This document shows, in pieces, positions 26,929 through 35,510 of a stretch of DNA of 64,000 bases. The position numbers and the translations under genes were made by a program. The stretch is from Bacteroidota bacterium (GTDB taxonomy: Bacteria; Bacteroidota; Ignavibacteria; Ignavibacteriales; Melioribacteraceae), in assembly GCA_018829205.1 (NCBI GenBank), contig JAHJUE010000001.1, positions 58,787 through 122,786 of the forward strand, written 5' to 3'. The notes beneath the pieces were generated by a model. That model ran no database searches. It was not told the DNA's origin and worked only from the letters and a program-made list of their open reading frames with translations. Numbering within the stretch: position 1 is the stretch's first letter; every line of letters begins with the position of its first letter.

Positions 26929-29373
26929 ATGGCTACATTTTTTGAAAAAATACTACCTGTTTCTTTAGAAGAAGAAATGAAATCGTCATACATCGATTAT
27001 GCAATGTCTGTTATAGTTGCAAGAGCGCTACCGGATGTTAGAGACGGACTAAAACCTGTTCACCGCCGGGTTCTTTTTGGAATGCACGAACTTGGAATGT
27101 CATATAATAAACCGTTTAAAAAATCGGCAAGAATAGTTGGTGAAGTGCTCGGTAAATACCACCCTCACGGCGATACGGCGGTTTATGATTCGATGGTTAG
27201 AATGGTTCAGGAGTTTTCGCTTCGTTACCCGCTTGTTGACGGACAAGGCAACTTCGGTTCGGTCGACGGCGATTCTGCCGCGGCTATGAGATACACAGAA
27301 GCAAGACTAAAAAGAATATCAGAAGAAATGCTGCGCGATCTTGATAAAAACACTGTAGATTTCGCGCCGAACTTTGACGATTCTTTGCAAGAACCTACGG
27401 TTATGCCTTCATACATTCCAAACCTATTAATAAACGGAGCAAGCGGTATTGCTGTAGGTATGGCAACAAATATTCCGCCGCATAATTTACGCGAAGTAAT
27501 TGACGGGCTTGTTTTACTGATTGACAAACCGAATTCCGAAATAAAGGATATAATGAAGCATATTTATGCTCCGGATTTTCCTACAGGCGGAATTATTTAC
27601 GGTTATGATGGCGTGAGAGACGCTTTTATGACCGGCCGCGGAAGAATAGTTGTTCGAGCAAAAGCAAATATTGAAACCCACAAAAACGACAGAGAATCTA
27701 TAATAATAACGGAACTTCCTTTTCAGGTTAATAAAGCAAACTTAATAGAAAAGATCGCCGAACTGGTTAAAGAAGAAAAAATAAAAGACATTTCAAATCT
27801 TCGCGACGAATCTGACCGCGACGGTATGCGCGTAGTTATTGAATTAAAAAGAGACGCGCAGCCGGCTGTTGTTATGAATCAGCTTTTAAAACATACTCAA
27901 ATGCAGGTTACATTCGGCGTAATTATGCTTGCTTTGGTTAACGGCGTTCCTAAAGTTCTTAATTTAAAAGAAACAATGGAGCATTTTCTTGAACACAGAA
28001 TGGATATTATTATCCGCAGAACCAAATATGAATTGGACGCCGCGGAAAAAAGAGCTCATATTTTAGAAGGCTATATAATAGCTCTTGATAATATTGATGA
28101 AGTAATTGAGACAATAAAAAAATCAAAAGACGTTGAAACGGCAAGAACCAACTTGATGAAAAAATTCAAGTTGTCTGAAGTCCAGGCAAAAGCAATTCTT
28201 GATATGAGGCTGCAGCGTTTAACAGGACTAGAAAGAAAGAAAATTGAAGACGAATATAAAGAAGTGCTTAAATTAATAGAAAGACTACAGGGTATATTGG
28301 AAAGCGAAACCAAAAGAAAGAAAATTATTAAAGAAGAACTTCTTGCCGTAAAAGAAAGATACGGAGACGATAGAAGAACAGAAGTTGTTCTTGATACAAA
28401 AGAATTTTCTCTTGAAGATGTTATTGCCGAAGAAGATGTTGTGGTTACTATATCTCACAGCGGTTTTATTAAACGTTTCCCTGTCAGCGGATACCGCAAA
28501 CAAGGACGAGGCGGCAGAGGCGTTGCGGGAGCCGGGACAAAAGACGAAGATTTTATAGAACATATGTTTATAGCATCAACTCACCATTACATTATGTTTT
28601 TTACCGATAAAGGTAAATGCTACTGGCTTAAAGTTCATGAACTTCCCGAAGGAGGAAGAGCAACAAGAGGAAGATCAATTTTAAATCTTATAGAAAAAGA
28701 AAAAGAAGAAGAAATTACGGCGTTTGTGACAGTTAAAGATTTTACGGACGATAAATTCGTAATGATGTTCACTAAAAACGGCACAATTAAAAAAACGATC
28801 CTATCTTCTTATTCAAACGTAAGAAGAGGAGGAATTAACGCGATTAATATCGTTGAAGGCGACGAGCTTGTAGCGGTTAAACTTACTGAAGGAAATAACG
28901 ATATTGTTATTGGAACAAGAAACGGAATGGCAATAAGGTTTAATGAAAAAGATGTACGCGATATGGGAAGAACCGCCACCGGCGTAAGAGGAATAAACCT
29001 TAGCAAGGATGATGTTGTTGTCGCAGGAATAGTTATTAAACGTGAAGCTACCCTGCTAGTTGCAACAGATAAAGGGTTTGGAAAACGCAGCGAGGTTTCT
29101 GATTATAGAATTACAAAACGCGGCGGTAAAGGAATCATTACCGTTAAAACCGGCGAAAAGATTGGAAAGCTGATCTCTATGATGGAAGTAAATGATAACG
29201 ATGAACTCGTAATTATAACCACACAAGGCATGGTTATAAGACAAAGCGTTTCAGCTTTAAGGGTTATGGGAAGAAATACGCAAGGCGTTAGAATAATCAG
29301 ATTAAATGATAATGATTCTATTGCCGATATAGCAAAAGTTGTTTCGGAAGAGGAAGAAACTTCCGAAAATTAA
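26929..29373 (+). CDS. gyrA: DNA gyrase subunit A
   Basis: An 814-residue GyrA. The winged-helix/tower breakage-reunion domain carries the catalytic Y122 in [10 protein letters not shown]. The quinolone-determining loop is [14 protein letters not shown], with T83 and D87 at E. coli numbering. The six-bladed C-terminal pinwheel begins near residue 500 with the GyrA-box QGRGGRGV, which is needed to wrap DNA and separates gyrase from topoisomerase IV. Threonine at position 83, where E. coli has serine, is seen directly; its effect on drug response is not known here. It ends the origin gene cluster. Confidence 0.98.
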   Translation: MATFFEKILPVSLEEEMKSSYIDYAMSVIVARALPDVRDGLKPVHRRVLFGMHELGMSYNKPFKKSARIVGEVLGKYHPHGDTAVYDSMVRMVQEFSLRYPLVDGQGNFGSVDGDSAAAMRYTEARLKRISEEMLRDLDKNTVDFAPNFDDSLQEPTVMPSYIPNLLINGASGIAVGMATNIPPHNLREVIDGLVLLIDKPNSEIKDIMKHIYAPDFPTGGIIYGYDGVRDAFMTGRGRIVVRAKANIETHKNDRESIIITELPFQVNKANLIEKIAELVKEEKIKDISNLRDESDRDGMRVVIELKRDAQPAVVMNQLLKHTQMQVTFGVIMLALVNGVPKVLNLKETMEHFLEHRMDIIIRRTKYELDAAEKRAHILEGYIIALDNIDEVIETIKKSKDVETARTNLMKKFKLSEVQAKAILDMRLQRLTGLERKKIEDEYKEVLKLIERLQGILESETKRKKIIKEELLAVKERYGDDRRTEVVLDTKEFSLEDVIAEEDVVVTISHSGFIKRFPVSGYRKQGRGGRGVAGAGTKDEDFIEHMFIASTHHYIMFFTDKGKCYWLKVHELPEGGRATRGRSILNLIEKEKEEEITAFVTVKDFTDDKFVMMFTKNGTIKKTILSSYSNVRRGGINAINIVEGDELVAVKLTEGNNDIVIGTRNGMAIRFNEKDVRDMGRTATGVRGINLSKDDVVVAGIVIKREATLLVATDKGFGKRSEVSDYRITKRGGKGIITVKTGEKIGKLISMMEVNDNDELVIITTQGMVIRQSVSALRVMGRNTQGVRIIRLNDNDSIADIAKVVSEEEETSEN

Positions 29374-29396
29374 AATAGATAAATATAGGTACCGAT

Positions 29397-30617
29397 ATGT
29401 CAAAAAATAAGAATATTAAATTTGATTCCAAGTGTGTTCATTCAGGAATCGGAGAGTATGAATTCGGCCCGGTTGTTCCGCCGATATACCAAACATCAAC
29501 ATTTAAATTTGAGTCCGCCGCTCACGGCGCCTCATTATTTAAAGGCGAAAAAGAAGGGTATATTTATACAAGAATGAGTAATCCTACGGTTGAAGCAATG
29601 GAAAAAAGCGTTGCCGAACTTGAAGGGGGATTTAAAGCCCTTGGCTGTGCAAGCGGAATGGCGGCCATAAGCACCGCTTTTACGGCTCTTTTAAAAGCAA
29701 ACGATCACGTAATCTGTTCTAAATCTGTTTATGGTCCAACCTCAACCTTGCTTAGAACAATATTTGAGAAATTTAACGTGGAAACAACGTTTGTTGAAAC
29801 ATCGGAGATTAATGAAATAAAAAACGCTGTTAAATCAAACACAAAAGTGATTTATGTTGAAACACCGGGAAACCCGACATTAAGCATTACCGATTTGCAG
29901 AAAGCCGCAAAAATTGCGCACGATAATAACGCGAAACTTGTTGTTGATAATACGTTTATGAGTCCCGCACTTCAGCAGCCGCTTGCTCTTGGAGCAGATG
30001 TTGTTGTTCACAGCATGACTAAATTCTTAAACGGTCACGCAGATGTGGTTGCGGGAATTATTGTTGTAAACGATGAAGAGACTTATAAAGAATTTAGAAG
30101 AGTGCTTAATCAAATGGGAGGCGTTATTGATCCTTTTAATTCATTTCTTGTTCATAGAGGATTAAAAACACTTGCCTTAAGAATGCAGAGACACAATGAA
30201 AACGCTACCGAAATAGCGAGCTTTCTTGAATCACATCCCAAAATTAAATGGGTCAGATATCCCGGACTTGAAAGTCATCCTCAATTTGAAATTGGAAAGA
30301 AACAACATTTCGGACCGGGAGGCATGATTACTTTTGAATTAAAAGGCGGATTCAATGCCGGAGAAAAATTAATGAATTCGGTTAATTTATGTCAGCTTGC
30401 TGTAAGTCTTGGCGGCGTTGAGACTTTAATTCAGCACCCGGCGAGCATGACTCACTTAACCATGGGAAAAGAAGCAAGAGAAACCGCGGGAATAACCGAA
30501 GGACTTGTTAGACTTTCCGTGGGTATTGAAAACGTTGGAGACATTATTTCTGATTTGGAAAATGCGCTTGACCAGGTAATGGAGCCTGCAACAGAAAAAA
30601 TTAATAATGCGGTTTAA
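29397..30617 (+). CDS. PLP-dependent trans-sulfuration enzyme (methionine gamma-lyase / cystathionine gamma-synthase-like)
   Basis: A 406-residue Cys/Met-metabolism fold type I enzyme. The PLP lysine is K209 (SMTKFLNGH), with TRMSNPT at 58-64, GCASGMAA and VDNTFMSP. It aligns best by eye with methionine gamma-lyases. However, the diagnostic MGL cysteine (Cys116 in Pseudomonas) is replaced by P114 in VYGPTSTLL. Methionine gamma-lyase, cystathionine gamma-synthase/lyase and O-acetylhomoserine sulfhydrylase all remain possible. It lies 23 bases after gyrA and may be read through from it. A terminator follows. Confidence 0.85.
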   Translation: MSKNKNIKFDSKCVHSGIGEYEFGPVVPPIYQTSTFKFESAAHGASLFKGEKEGYIYTRMSNPTVEAMEKSVAELEGGFKALGCASGMAAISTAFTALLKANDHVICSKSVYGPTSTLLRTIFEKFNVETTFVETSEINEIKNAVKSNTKVIYVETPGNPTLSITDLQKAAKIAHDNNAKLVVDNTFMSPALQQPLALGADVVVHSMTKFLNGHADVVAGIIVVNDEETYKEFRRVLNQMGGVIDPFNSFLVHRGLKTLALRMQRHNENATEIASFLESHPKIKWVRYPGLESHPQFEIGKKQHFGPGGMITFELKGGFNAGEKLMNSVNLCQLAVSLGGVETLIQHPASMTHLTMGKEARETAGITEGLVRLSVGIENVGDIISDLENALDQVMEPATEKINNAV

Positions 30618-30626
30618 TGTTTGTTA

Positions 30627-30665
30627 GATTTCTTAATAACCTCGGTTATTTCTTTTTTAGAAATC
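30627..30665 (+). terminator. Rho-independent terminator after the PLP enzyme gene
   Basis: Inner arms AATAACC (30635-30641) and GGTTATT (30644-30650) are followed by TCTTTTTT. Outer arms GATTTCT (30627-30633) and AGAAATC (30659-30665) can form a larger stem. Confidence 0.65.
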
Positions 30666-30693
30666 GTCGGGGTTTTTTGTTTTGGGAGAGATT

Positions 30694-32571
30694 ATGAAAA
30701 TTCATGTAGTTCTATTTCTTATGTTTTTTGTTTCGATCTGTGAAACATACTCTCAAAATACCGGTTTGTATATGTCGCTTGATCTTCAAAACGCATACAA
30801 TAACGGGACAAGAAGCTACAGCGGAAAACCGGGTGAAAACTATTGGATTAATAAATCAAAATATAAAATCAAAGCAAATATAAATCCGGAAACCAGAAAA
30901 CTTTCGGGAAGCCAAACCGTAACTTATTACAATAACAGCCGCGATAATCTTTCTAAAATAGTTTTTAAAATTTATCAGGATTTTTATAAAAAAGGGAGCG
31001 CTAGGGATTTTCAAATTTCTCCCCAAGCAACAACAGACGGAGTGGAAATAAGCAAAATTTTAATAAACGAAAAAGAAGCCGACTTAAAAAAAATTCAAAG
31101 AAACGGAACAAACCTTTCTGTGTTTCTTGATGAACCTCTTAAGCCGGATTCAAACATTACGTTTTTATTTGAGTGGAGCTTTATTATTCCTATTATAAGT
31201 CCGGTCAGAATGGGGGCTTATGATTCAACATCTTTTTTTATTGCTTTGTGGTATCCTCAAATTTCGGTGTACGACGACATTGACGGATGGAGCACTTTTA
31301 ATTATACGGGCCAGCAGGAATTTTATAATGATCAAAACAGTTTTGATGTTGAAATAACGGTTCCGAAAGAATATGTTGTTTGGGCAACAGGATTGCTCGC
31401 TAATCCGGAAGAGGTTTTTACCGAAGATTATTATGATTTGTATAAAGAAGCAATCGAATCCGACGAGATAATTAACATTATTACTAAAAAGGACAGAAGA
31501 AAAAAGAATATAACGCCTAAGGAATCAAACACATGGAAATTCAAAGCTCAATATACTCCGGATTTTGCATTTGGGATAAGTGATGTATATTTTTGGGATT
31601 TAACCAGCGTTGTAGTTGACGAATCCTCAAACAGAAGGGTTATTGCCGGCGCTGCTTATAGTGAAAAATCAGAAGATTTTTTTGAAGTTGCCGAAATAAC
31701 AAGAGACGCGGTTAAATTAATGTCAGAAGAACTACCCGGAATTCCTTACCCTTATCCTTCTGCAATAATATTTAACGGCGGCGGAAGCGGAATGGAATTT
31801 CCAATGATAATTAATAATCCTGAAAAATCTAACAGGGCTTCGACCGTTGGTGTAACCGTTCATGAATTAATTCATCAATACTTTCCTTTTTACATGGGAA
31901 CCAACGAAACAAAATATGCGTGGATGGATGAAGGATGGGCGCGTATGCTTCAGTTCGACATTCAAAAAAAAATTGAACCGTCATCAAACAGAAGAATTGA
32001 AACGGTGCTTGATTTTTCAAATTCTTCCGGCAGGGAATATGAAGTTCCGCCTATGATTTTATCGTCCTCATTAAAGGGAAATTCATACAGGCCTGCGGCA
32101 TATACTCGGCCGGCAATGGCGTATCAGGAATTAAGAAATTATCTCGGCGATGAAAAGTTTAAAGCCGCACTTATTGAATATATAAATAGATGGCACGGAA
32201 AACACCCGGGTCCTTTCGATTTCTTTTTTACATTTAACCAAGCCGCCGGCGAGGACTTAAGCTGGTTTTGGAATCCGTGGTTCTTTGAGTTCGGATATCC
32301 GGATTTAGGCATTAAAGAAGTTATTAAAGAAAAGGAAGATATATATGTCGTTGTTGAAAAAATAGGAAATATACCGGTGCCGATTTCTATTAAACTGCAT
32401 TATTTAAACGGCGACGAAAAAATTATTTCTGAAAACATAGGTGTTTGGAAAAAGAATTCAGAAATAAAAATAAATATCGGAAGTGAAAACCAAATTGAAC
32501 GAATTCAATTAGGCGGCATTGAAATTCCGGATGTAAATTCAAACAACAACTATTATGTAATTCAAAAATAG
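30694..32571 (+). CDS. M1-family metallopeptidase (gluzincin), exported
   Basis: A 625-residue protein from ATG 30694, with GGGAGAG 3 bases upstream and the signal peptide MKIHVVLFLMFFVSICETYSQ. An earlier TTG (30682) would overlap the ribosome site. An N-terminal beta-saddle domain (about 45-300) is followed by a thermolysin-like domain. Zinc motif H390ELIH394 and E413 (MDEGWA) give HExxH-x18-E. The exopeptidase GAMEN motif appears as GSGMEFP. M1 enzymes cleave N-terminal residues. The export signal suggests peptide digestion in the periplasm or outside the cell. The C-terminal part ends with a short beta-rich segment rather than a T9SS domain. Confidence 0.9.
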   Translation: MKIHVVLFLMFFVSICETYSQNTGLYMSLDLQNAYNNGTRSYSGKPGENYWINKSKYKIKANINPETRKLSGSQTVTYYNNSRDNLSKIVFKIYQDFYKKGSARDFQISPQATTDGVEISKILINEKEADLKKIQRNGTNLSVFLDEPLKPDSNITFLFEWSFIIPIISPVRMGAYDSTSFFIALWYPQISVYDDIDGWSTFNYTGQQEFYNDQNSFDVEITVPKEYVVWATGLLANPEEVFTEDYYDLYKEAIESDEIINIITKKDRRKKNITPKESNTWKFKAQYTPDFAFGISDVYFWDLTSVVVDESSNRRVIAGAAYSEKSEDFFEVAEITRDAVKLMSEELPGIPYPYPSAIIFNGGGSGMEFPMIINNPEKSNRASTVGVTVHELIHQYFPFYMGTNETKYAWMDEGWARMLQFDIQKKIEPSSNRRIETVLDFSNSSGREYEVPPMILSSSLKGNSYRPAAYTRPAMAYQELRNYLGDEKFKAALIEYINRWHGKHPGPFDFFFTFNQAAGEDLSWFWNPWFFEFGYPDLGIKEVIKEKEDIYVVVEKIGNIPVPISIKLHYLNGDEKIISENIGVWKKNSEIKINIGSENQIERIQLGGIEIPDVNSNNNYYVIQK

Positions 32572-32577
32572 AACATA

Positions 32578-32600
32578 GTGGTCGCATATTATGCGACCAC
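32578..32600. repeat. Strong 10-bp-stem hairpin after the M1 peptidase gene
   Basis: GTGGTCGCAT (32578-32587) and ATGCGACCAC (32591-32600) flank a 3-base loop. No T-tract follows. The core TAGTGGnCGCA recurs in the hairpin at 35466-35498, so this may be a small dispersed palindrome as well as a transcript end signal. Confidence 0.55.
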
Positions 32601-32626
32601 CACTACAAAAGAAAGCAAATAATAAA

Positions 32627-32944
32627 ATGAAAGAAAAAATAAAAAAGACAATAGATTTTATACTAATAATTATAATTTTTGCACTTACCGGCTCAACAAC
32701 TGCCTTTCTTTCAGGTATAATTATGAACGCGCTTGGAGCCGAACCGTGGACGATTCAATATATAATAGGATACTTACTTTTTATATTTCCATTGTATCAG
32801 GGACTAACCTTGGTTTACGCTTTTATATTCGGCAAGTTTGATTGGTTTTTTAACAGACAAAAAATGATTATAAACAGAATTGCCGAAAAAGTTTTCAAGA
32901 AGAGTAAAAGTCAAAAAGAAATTGCCGACCAGAACGAGTTATAA
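32627..32944 (+). CDS. DUF6787-like small membrane protein
   Basis: A 105-residue protein from ATG 32627. A longer frame from 32591 would begin inside the hairpin. It has two membrane segments, about 10-37 (ILIIIIFALTGSTTAFLSG) and 47-72 (IIGYLLFIFPLYQGLTLVYAFIFG), then a basic amphipathic tail with FDWFFNRQKMIINRI. The FALTGSTT motif and the length match the small Bacteroidota membrane proteins I know as DUF6787; that assignment is from memory. No function is established. The stop overlaps the end of the convergent epimerase gene by 6 bases. Confidence 0.75.
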   Translation: MKEKIKKTIDFILIIIIFALTGSTTAFLSGIIMNALGAEPWTIQYIIGYLLFIFPLYQGLTLVYAFIFGKFDWFFNRQKMIINRIAEKVFKKSKSQKEIADQNEL

Positions 32945-33895
32945 GTTATAAAAGTTTTTTGTCCAGCTAAGTGTTTTCTTAATTCCTTCCTCATAAGTTG
33001 TTGCGGGAAGAAAACCAAAAGTTTCTTTAAATAAACTTCCGTCTAATATTAATTCTTCTCTTTTTAGATATAACATTTCAAAAAGTTCTTTTACAACAGG
33101 GCTGAATAAGCCCATCAATCTAAAAACAATGTTTGAATTCATAATTGTGATTTTAGAATTCTTTGCGCCTTGTTTCGAAATCTCGTCAAGAAAAAATCTA
33201 TTTGTCGTAGGCTCAACTGCCGGTACGTTAAACTCTTTATTGTTTCCCTTCGGGGACTCCCCCGCAGCAGCCATAGCTTTGCCGGCATCTTCAATAAAAA
33301 TATATTCGATAGCAACGTTTTTGTCGCCAATCCAAAAAAGACTTTTGCCAAGCAATGCATTCTGAAAAACTTTTTCGGAAAAACCATTAATAACAAACGG
33401 GCCGTAAAAGTCAGGCATTCTTACTATTGTATATATTAATCCTTTTTCCGAGGAAAATTGTTTAATCAGTTTTTCCATTTGAATGCGGATTTTACCTTTC
33501 TTAGTATGCGCATTATGAGAATGTTTTTCATTTACGGGATTATATTGTGCATGTCCGTAATTATAAACATTGCCCGAGAAAACAAATTTTACTTTATTAT
33601 CAGCGGCCGCATTTAACGAAACATTCAATAATTTTAATACTTGTTTTTCCCATTTATCATACGGAACATTTAAACAATAGTACAATGTTTCACAGCCATT
33701 AATTGCTTTGGATAAATCTTCTGCGCTTGAAGCATCGCCTTCAATAATTTCTACATTATTAATTTCTTTAAAATATTTTTCGGCTTTTGATTTGGATCTC
33801 GCAAGAACATTAACAAAAACTCCGTCTTCGGACAATGCTTTTACTGTCGATCTTCCTATTCCTCCGGTTGCTCCTATTACTAAACTTTTTTTCAT
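32939..33895 (-). CDS. NAD(P)-binding epimerase/reductase (atypical extended SDR)
   Basis: A 318-residue Rossmann protein with GATGGIG (8-14) at the nucleotide-binding turn, an NAD-dependent epimerase/NAD(P)H-binding layout, and VRMPDFYGP and YIFIEDAG motifs. The usual catalytic YxxxK is not present at the expected place; GKIRIQMEKL stands there instead. It may therefore be an atypical SDR or one acting without the Tyr. Substrate unknown. It is read in the same direction as glgA, 37 bases after that gene's stop, so it is probably co-transcribed downstream of glgA. Confidence 0.8.
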   Translation of the reverse strand: MKKSLVIGATGGIGRSTVKALSEDGVFVNVLARSKSKAEKYFKEINNVEIIEGDASSAEDLSKAINGCETLYYCLNVPYDKWEKQVLKLLNVSLNAAADNKVKFVFSGNVYNYGHAQYNPVNEKHSHNAHTKKGKIRIQMEKLIKQFSSEKGLIYTIVRMPDFYGPFVINGFSEKVFQNALLGKSLFWIGDKNVAIEYIFIEDAGKAMAAAGESPKGNNKEFNVPAVEPTTNRFFLDEISKQGAKNSKITIMNSNIVFRLMGLFSPVVKELFEMLYLKREELILDGSLFKETFGFLPATTYEEGIKKTLSWTKNFYNL

Positions 33896-33932
33896 TTTAA
33901 TTCCCTAAAAAATAAGTTTATTAAAAAATAAT

Positions 33933-35402
33933 CTAAGCTCTTCTTTTTGCAATCGCTTTGTTATAAAGCTCAATATATTTATCAGCAGATTTATGCCACG
34001 AATAATCTCTCGTCATTCCGTTTTTAATAATTTTTTCCCAAACAGGTTTATTGTGAAAATCATTAATTGCCCTTTTCACCGTGTGCTCAAGTGCAAAACC
34101 TTCGTAAGCTTCAAACGTATAACCATTTCCAATTTCCATTCCGTAGTAATTATATTCATTCCAATCCTGAACAGTGTCTGCAAGTCCGCCCGTTTTACGA
34201 ACCAACGGAACAGTACCGTATTTCAGTGAATATATTTGATTAAGTCCGCACGGCTCATAATGCGAAGGCATCAAAAGCATATCCGAAGCAGCTTCTGTTA
34301 AGTGGGCAAGTTCATTGCTATAACCGATATACGCGCGCACCTTGTTTTTAAAATAAAACTCCATACTTTTAAATAGAGTTTCATATTTATTTTCGCCGGT
34401 CCCGACAACCATAAACTGGCAGTTTAGTTTCATTAGCTCGTTAATAACCTGAGCAATCAGATCAAAACCTTTTTGTACGGCCATTCTGGAAATAATTCCA
34501 ATTAAAGGAATGTTTTCATCAAAGGGAAGCTCAAGCCTGCTTAGTAAAAACTTTTTATTCCTAAGTTTACCCGATAAATCATTAATTGAATAATGATGCG
34601 GAATATATTTATCTGTTTCAGGATTCCAAATATCGTAATCTACGCCGTTTATTATTCCGTAAAGATCATTTGATCTTTGACGCAAAGTTGTCTGCATACC
34701 TGATCCGTACTCGTCGGTTAAAATTTCGCGCGCGTATGTTTCGCTTACAGTATTTATAATATCAGAGAATACAATTCCTGCTTTCAAAAATGAAACCGTA
34801 TTTTCAAATTCAACAGGTCCTCCGGGATAATATAAATCTTGTCTAATCTCCGCGTTTGCCAAAACGCCGTGACCGAACCGGCCCTGATAACCGATATTAT
34901 GAATTGTAAAAAGCGTTGCAGTTTTGCTGAACAATTTATCCCAACCGTAATTATCTTTTATATATAAAGGGATTAATCCGGTCTGCCAGTCATTGCAATG
35001 AATAACGTCCGGCGCCCAGCCTAAACGCTGAATTGATTCAATAACGGCTTTTGAAAAAAGAATAAAGCGCTGATCCTCGTCCCAGTCGTTTGTATAAAAT
35101 TTATCCCGGTGAAAATAATTTGGGTAATGTATAAAATATATTTCAACGCTTGAGTTTGGAAGCCTACCTTTAAATAAATGAACCGAGTGTGTGTGACCAG
35201 CGACTCTAACAGGGATATCTCCCACATCAGAAAGATATTGATGTCCGTACTCGTGCTCATTAATAGAATAATATTTCGGCATAAACACTTTAACATCGTG
35301 TCCCATTTTCGCAAGTTCAATTGGCAATGCTCCGGCAACATCCGCGAGTCCGCCCGTTTTTGCAAATGGAACAACCTCGCTGGCGACAAACGCAATACGC
35401 AT
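33933..35402 (-). CDS. glgA: Glycogen synthase (ADP/UDP-glucose, GT5)
   Basis: A 489-residue GT5 starch/glycogen synthase that adds glucose from ADP-glucose to an alpha-1,4-glucan. The N-terminal KTGGLADVAGALP (15-27) contains the sugar-nucleotide-binding KxGGL motif. The C-terminal half carries PSHYEPCGLNQIYSLKYGT with the conserved Glu of retaining GT-B enzymes and a second RKTGGLADTV. The start ATG has AAAGG upstream and a TATCTTTG promoter element 25 bases away. No other glycogen gene is adjacent. Confidence 0.96.
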   Translation of the reverse strand: MRIAFVASEVVPFAKTGGLADVAGALPIELAKMGHDVKVFMPKYYSINEHEYGHQYLSDVGDIPVRVAGHTHSVHLFKGRLPNSSVEIYFIHYPNYFHRDKFYTNDWDEDQRFILFSKAVIESIQRLGWAPDVIHCNDWQTGLIPLYIKDNYGWDKLFSKTATLFTIHNIGYQGRFGHGVLANAEIRQDLYYPGGPVEFENTVSFLKAGIVFSDIINTVSETYAREILTDEYGSGMQTTLRQRSNDLYGIINGVDYDIWNPETDKYIPHHYSINDLSGKLRNKKFLLSRLELPFDENIPLIGIISRMAVQKGFDLIAQVINELMKLNCQFMVVGTGENKYETLFKSMEFYFKNKVRAYIGYSNELAHLTEAASDMLLMPSHYEPCGLNQIYSLKYGTVPLVRKTGGLADTVQDWNEYNYYGMEIGNGYTFEAYEGFALEHTVKRAINDFHNKPVWEKIIKNGMTRDYSWHKSADKYIELYNKAIAKRRA

Positions 35403-35426
35403 AAATACCTTTCTTTAATTGTTCCG

Positions 35427-35434
35427 CAAAGATA
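35427..35434 (-). promoter_or_regulatory. -7 promoter element TATCTTTG for glgA
   Basis: TATCTTTG on the minus strand matches TAnnTTTG. It lies 24 bases upstream of the glgA ATG. A TTG lies 23 bases further upstream, slightly beyond the usual -33 spacing. Confidence 0.5.
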
Positions 35435-35465
35435 GTAATTATGAAGGATACATAAAACAATTGGA

Positions 35466-35498
35466 ATGTAGTGGACGCAAAGTTTACGTCCACTACAT
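35466..35498. repeat. Strong 12-bp-stem hairpin between the acyl-CoA synthetase gene and glgA
   Basis: ATGTAGTGGACG (35466-35477) and CGTCCACTACAT (35487-35498) pair perfectly with a 9-base loop. It is 13 bases beyond the synthetase stop on the minus strand. No T-tract is seen. It shares TAGTGGnCGCA with the hairpin at 32578-32600. Confidence 0.6.
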
Positions 35499-35510
35499 TA
35501 AGAGGATAAA

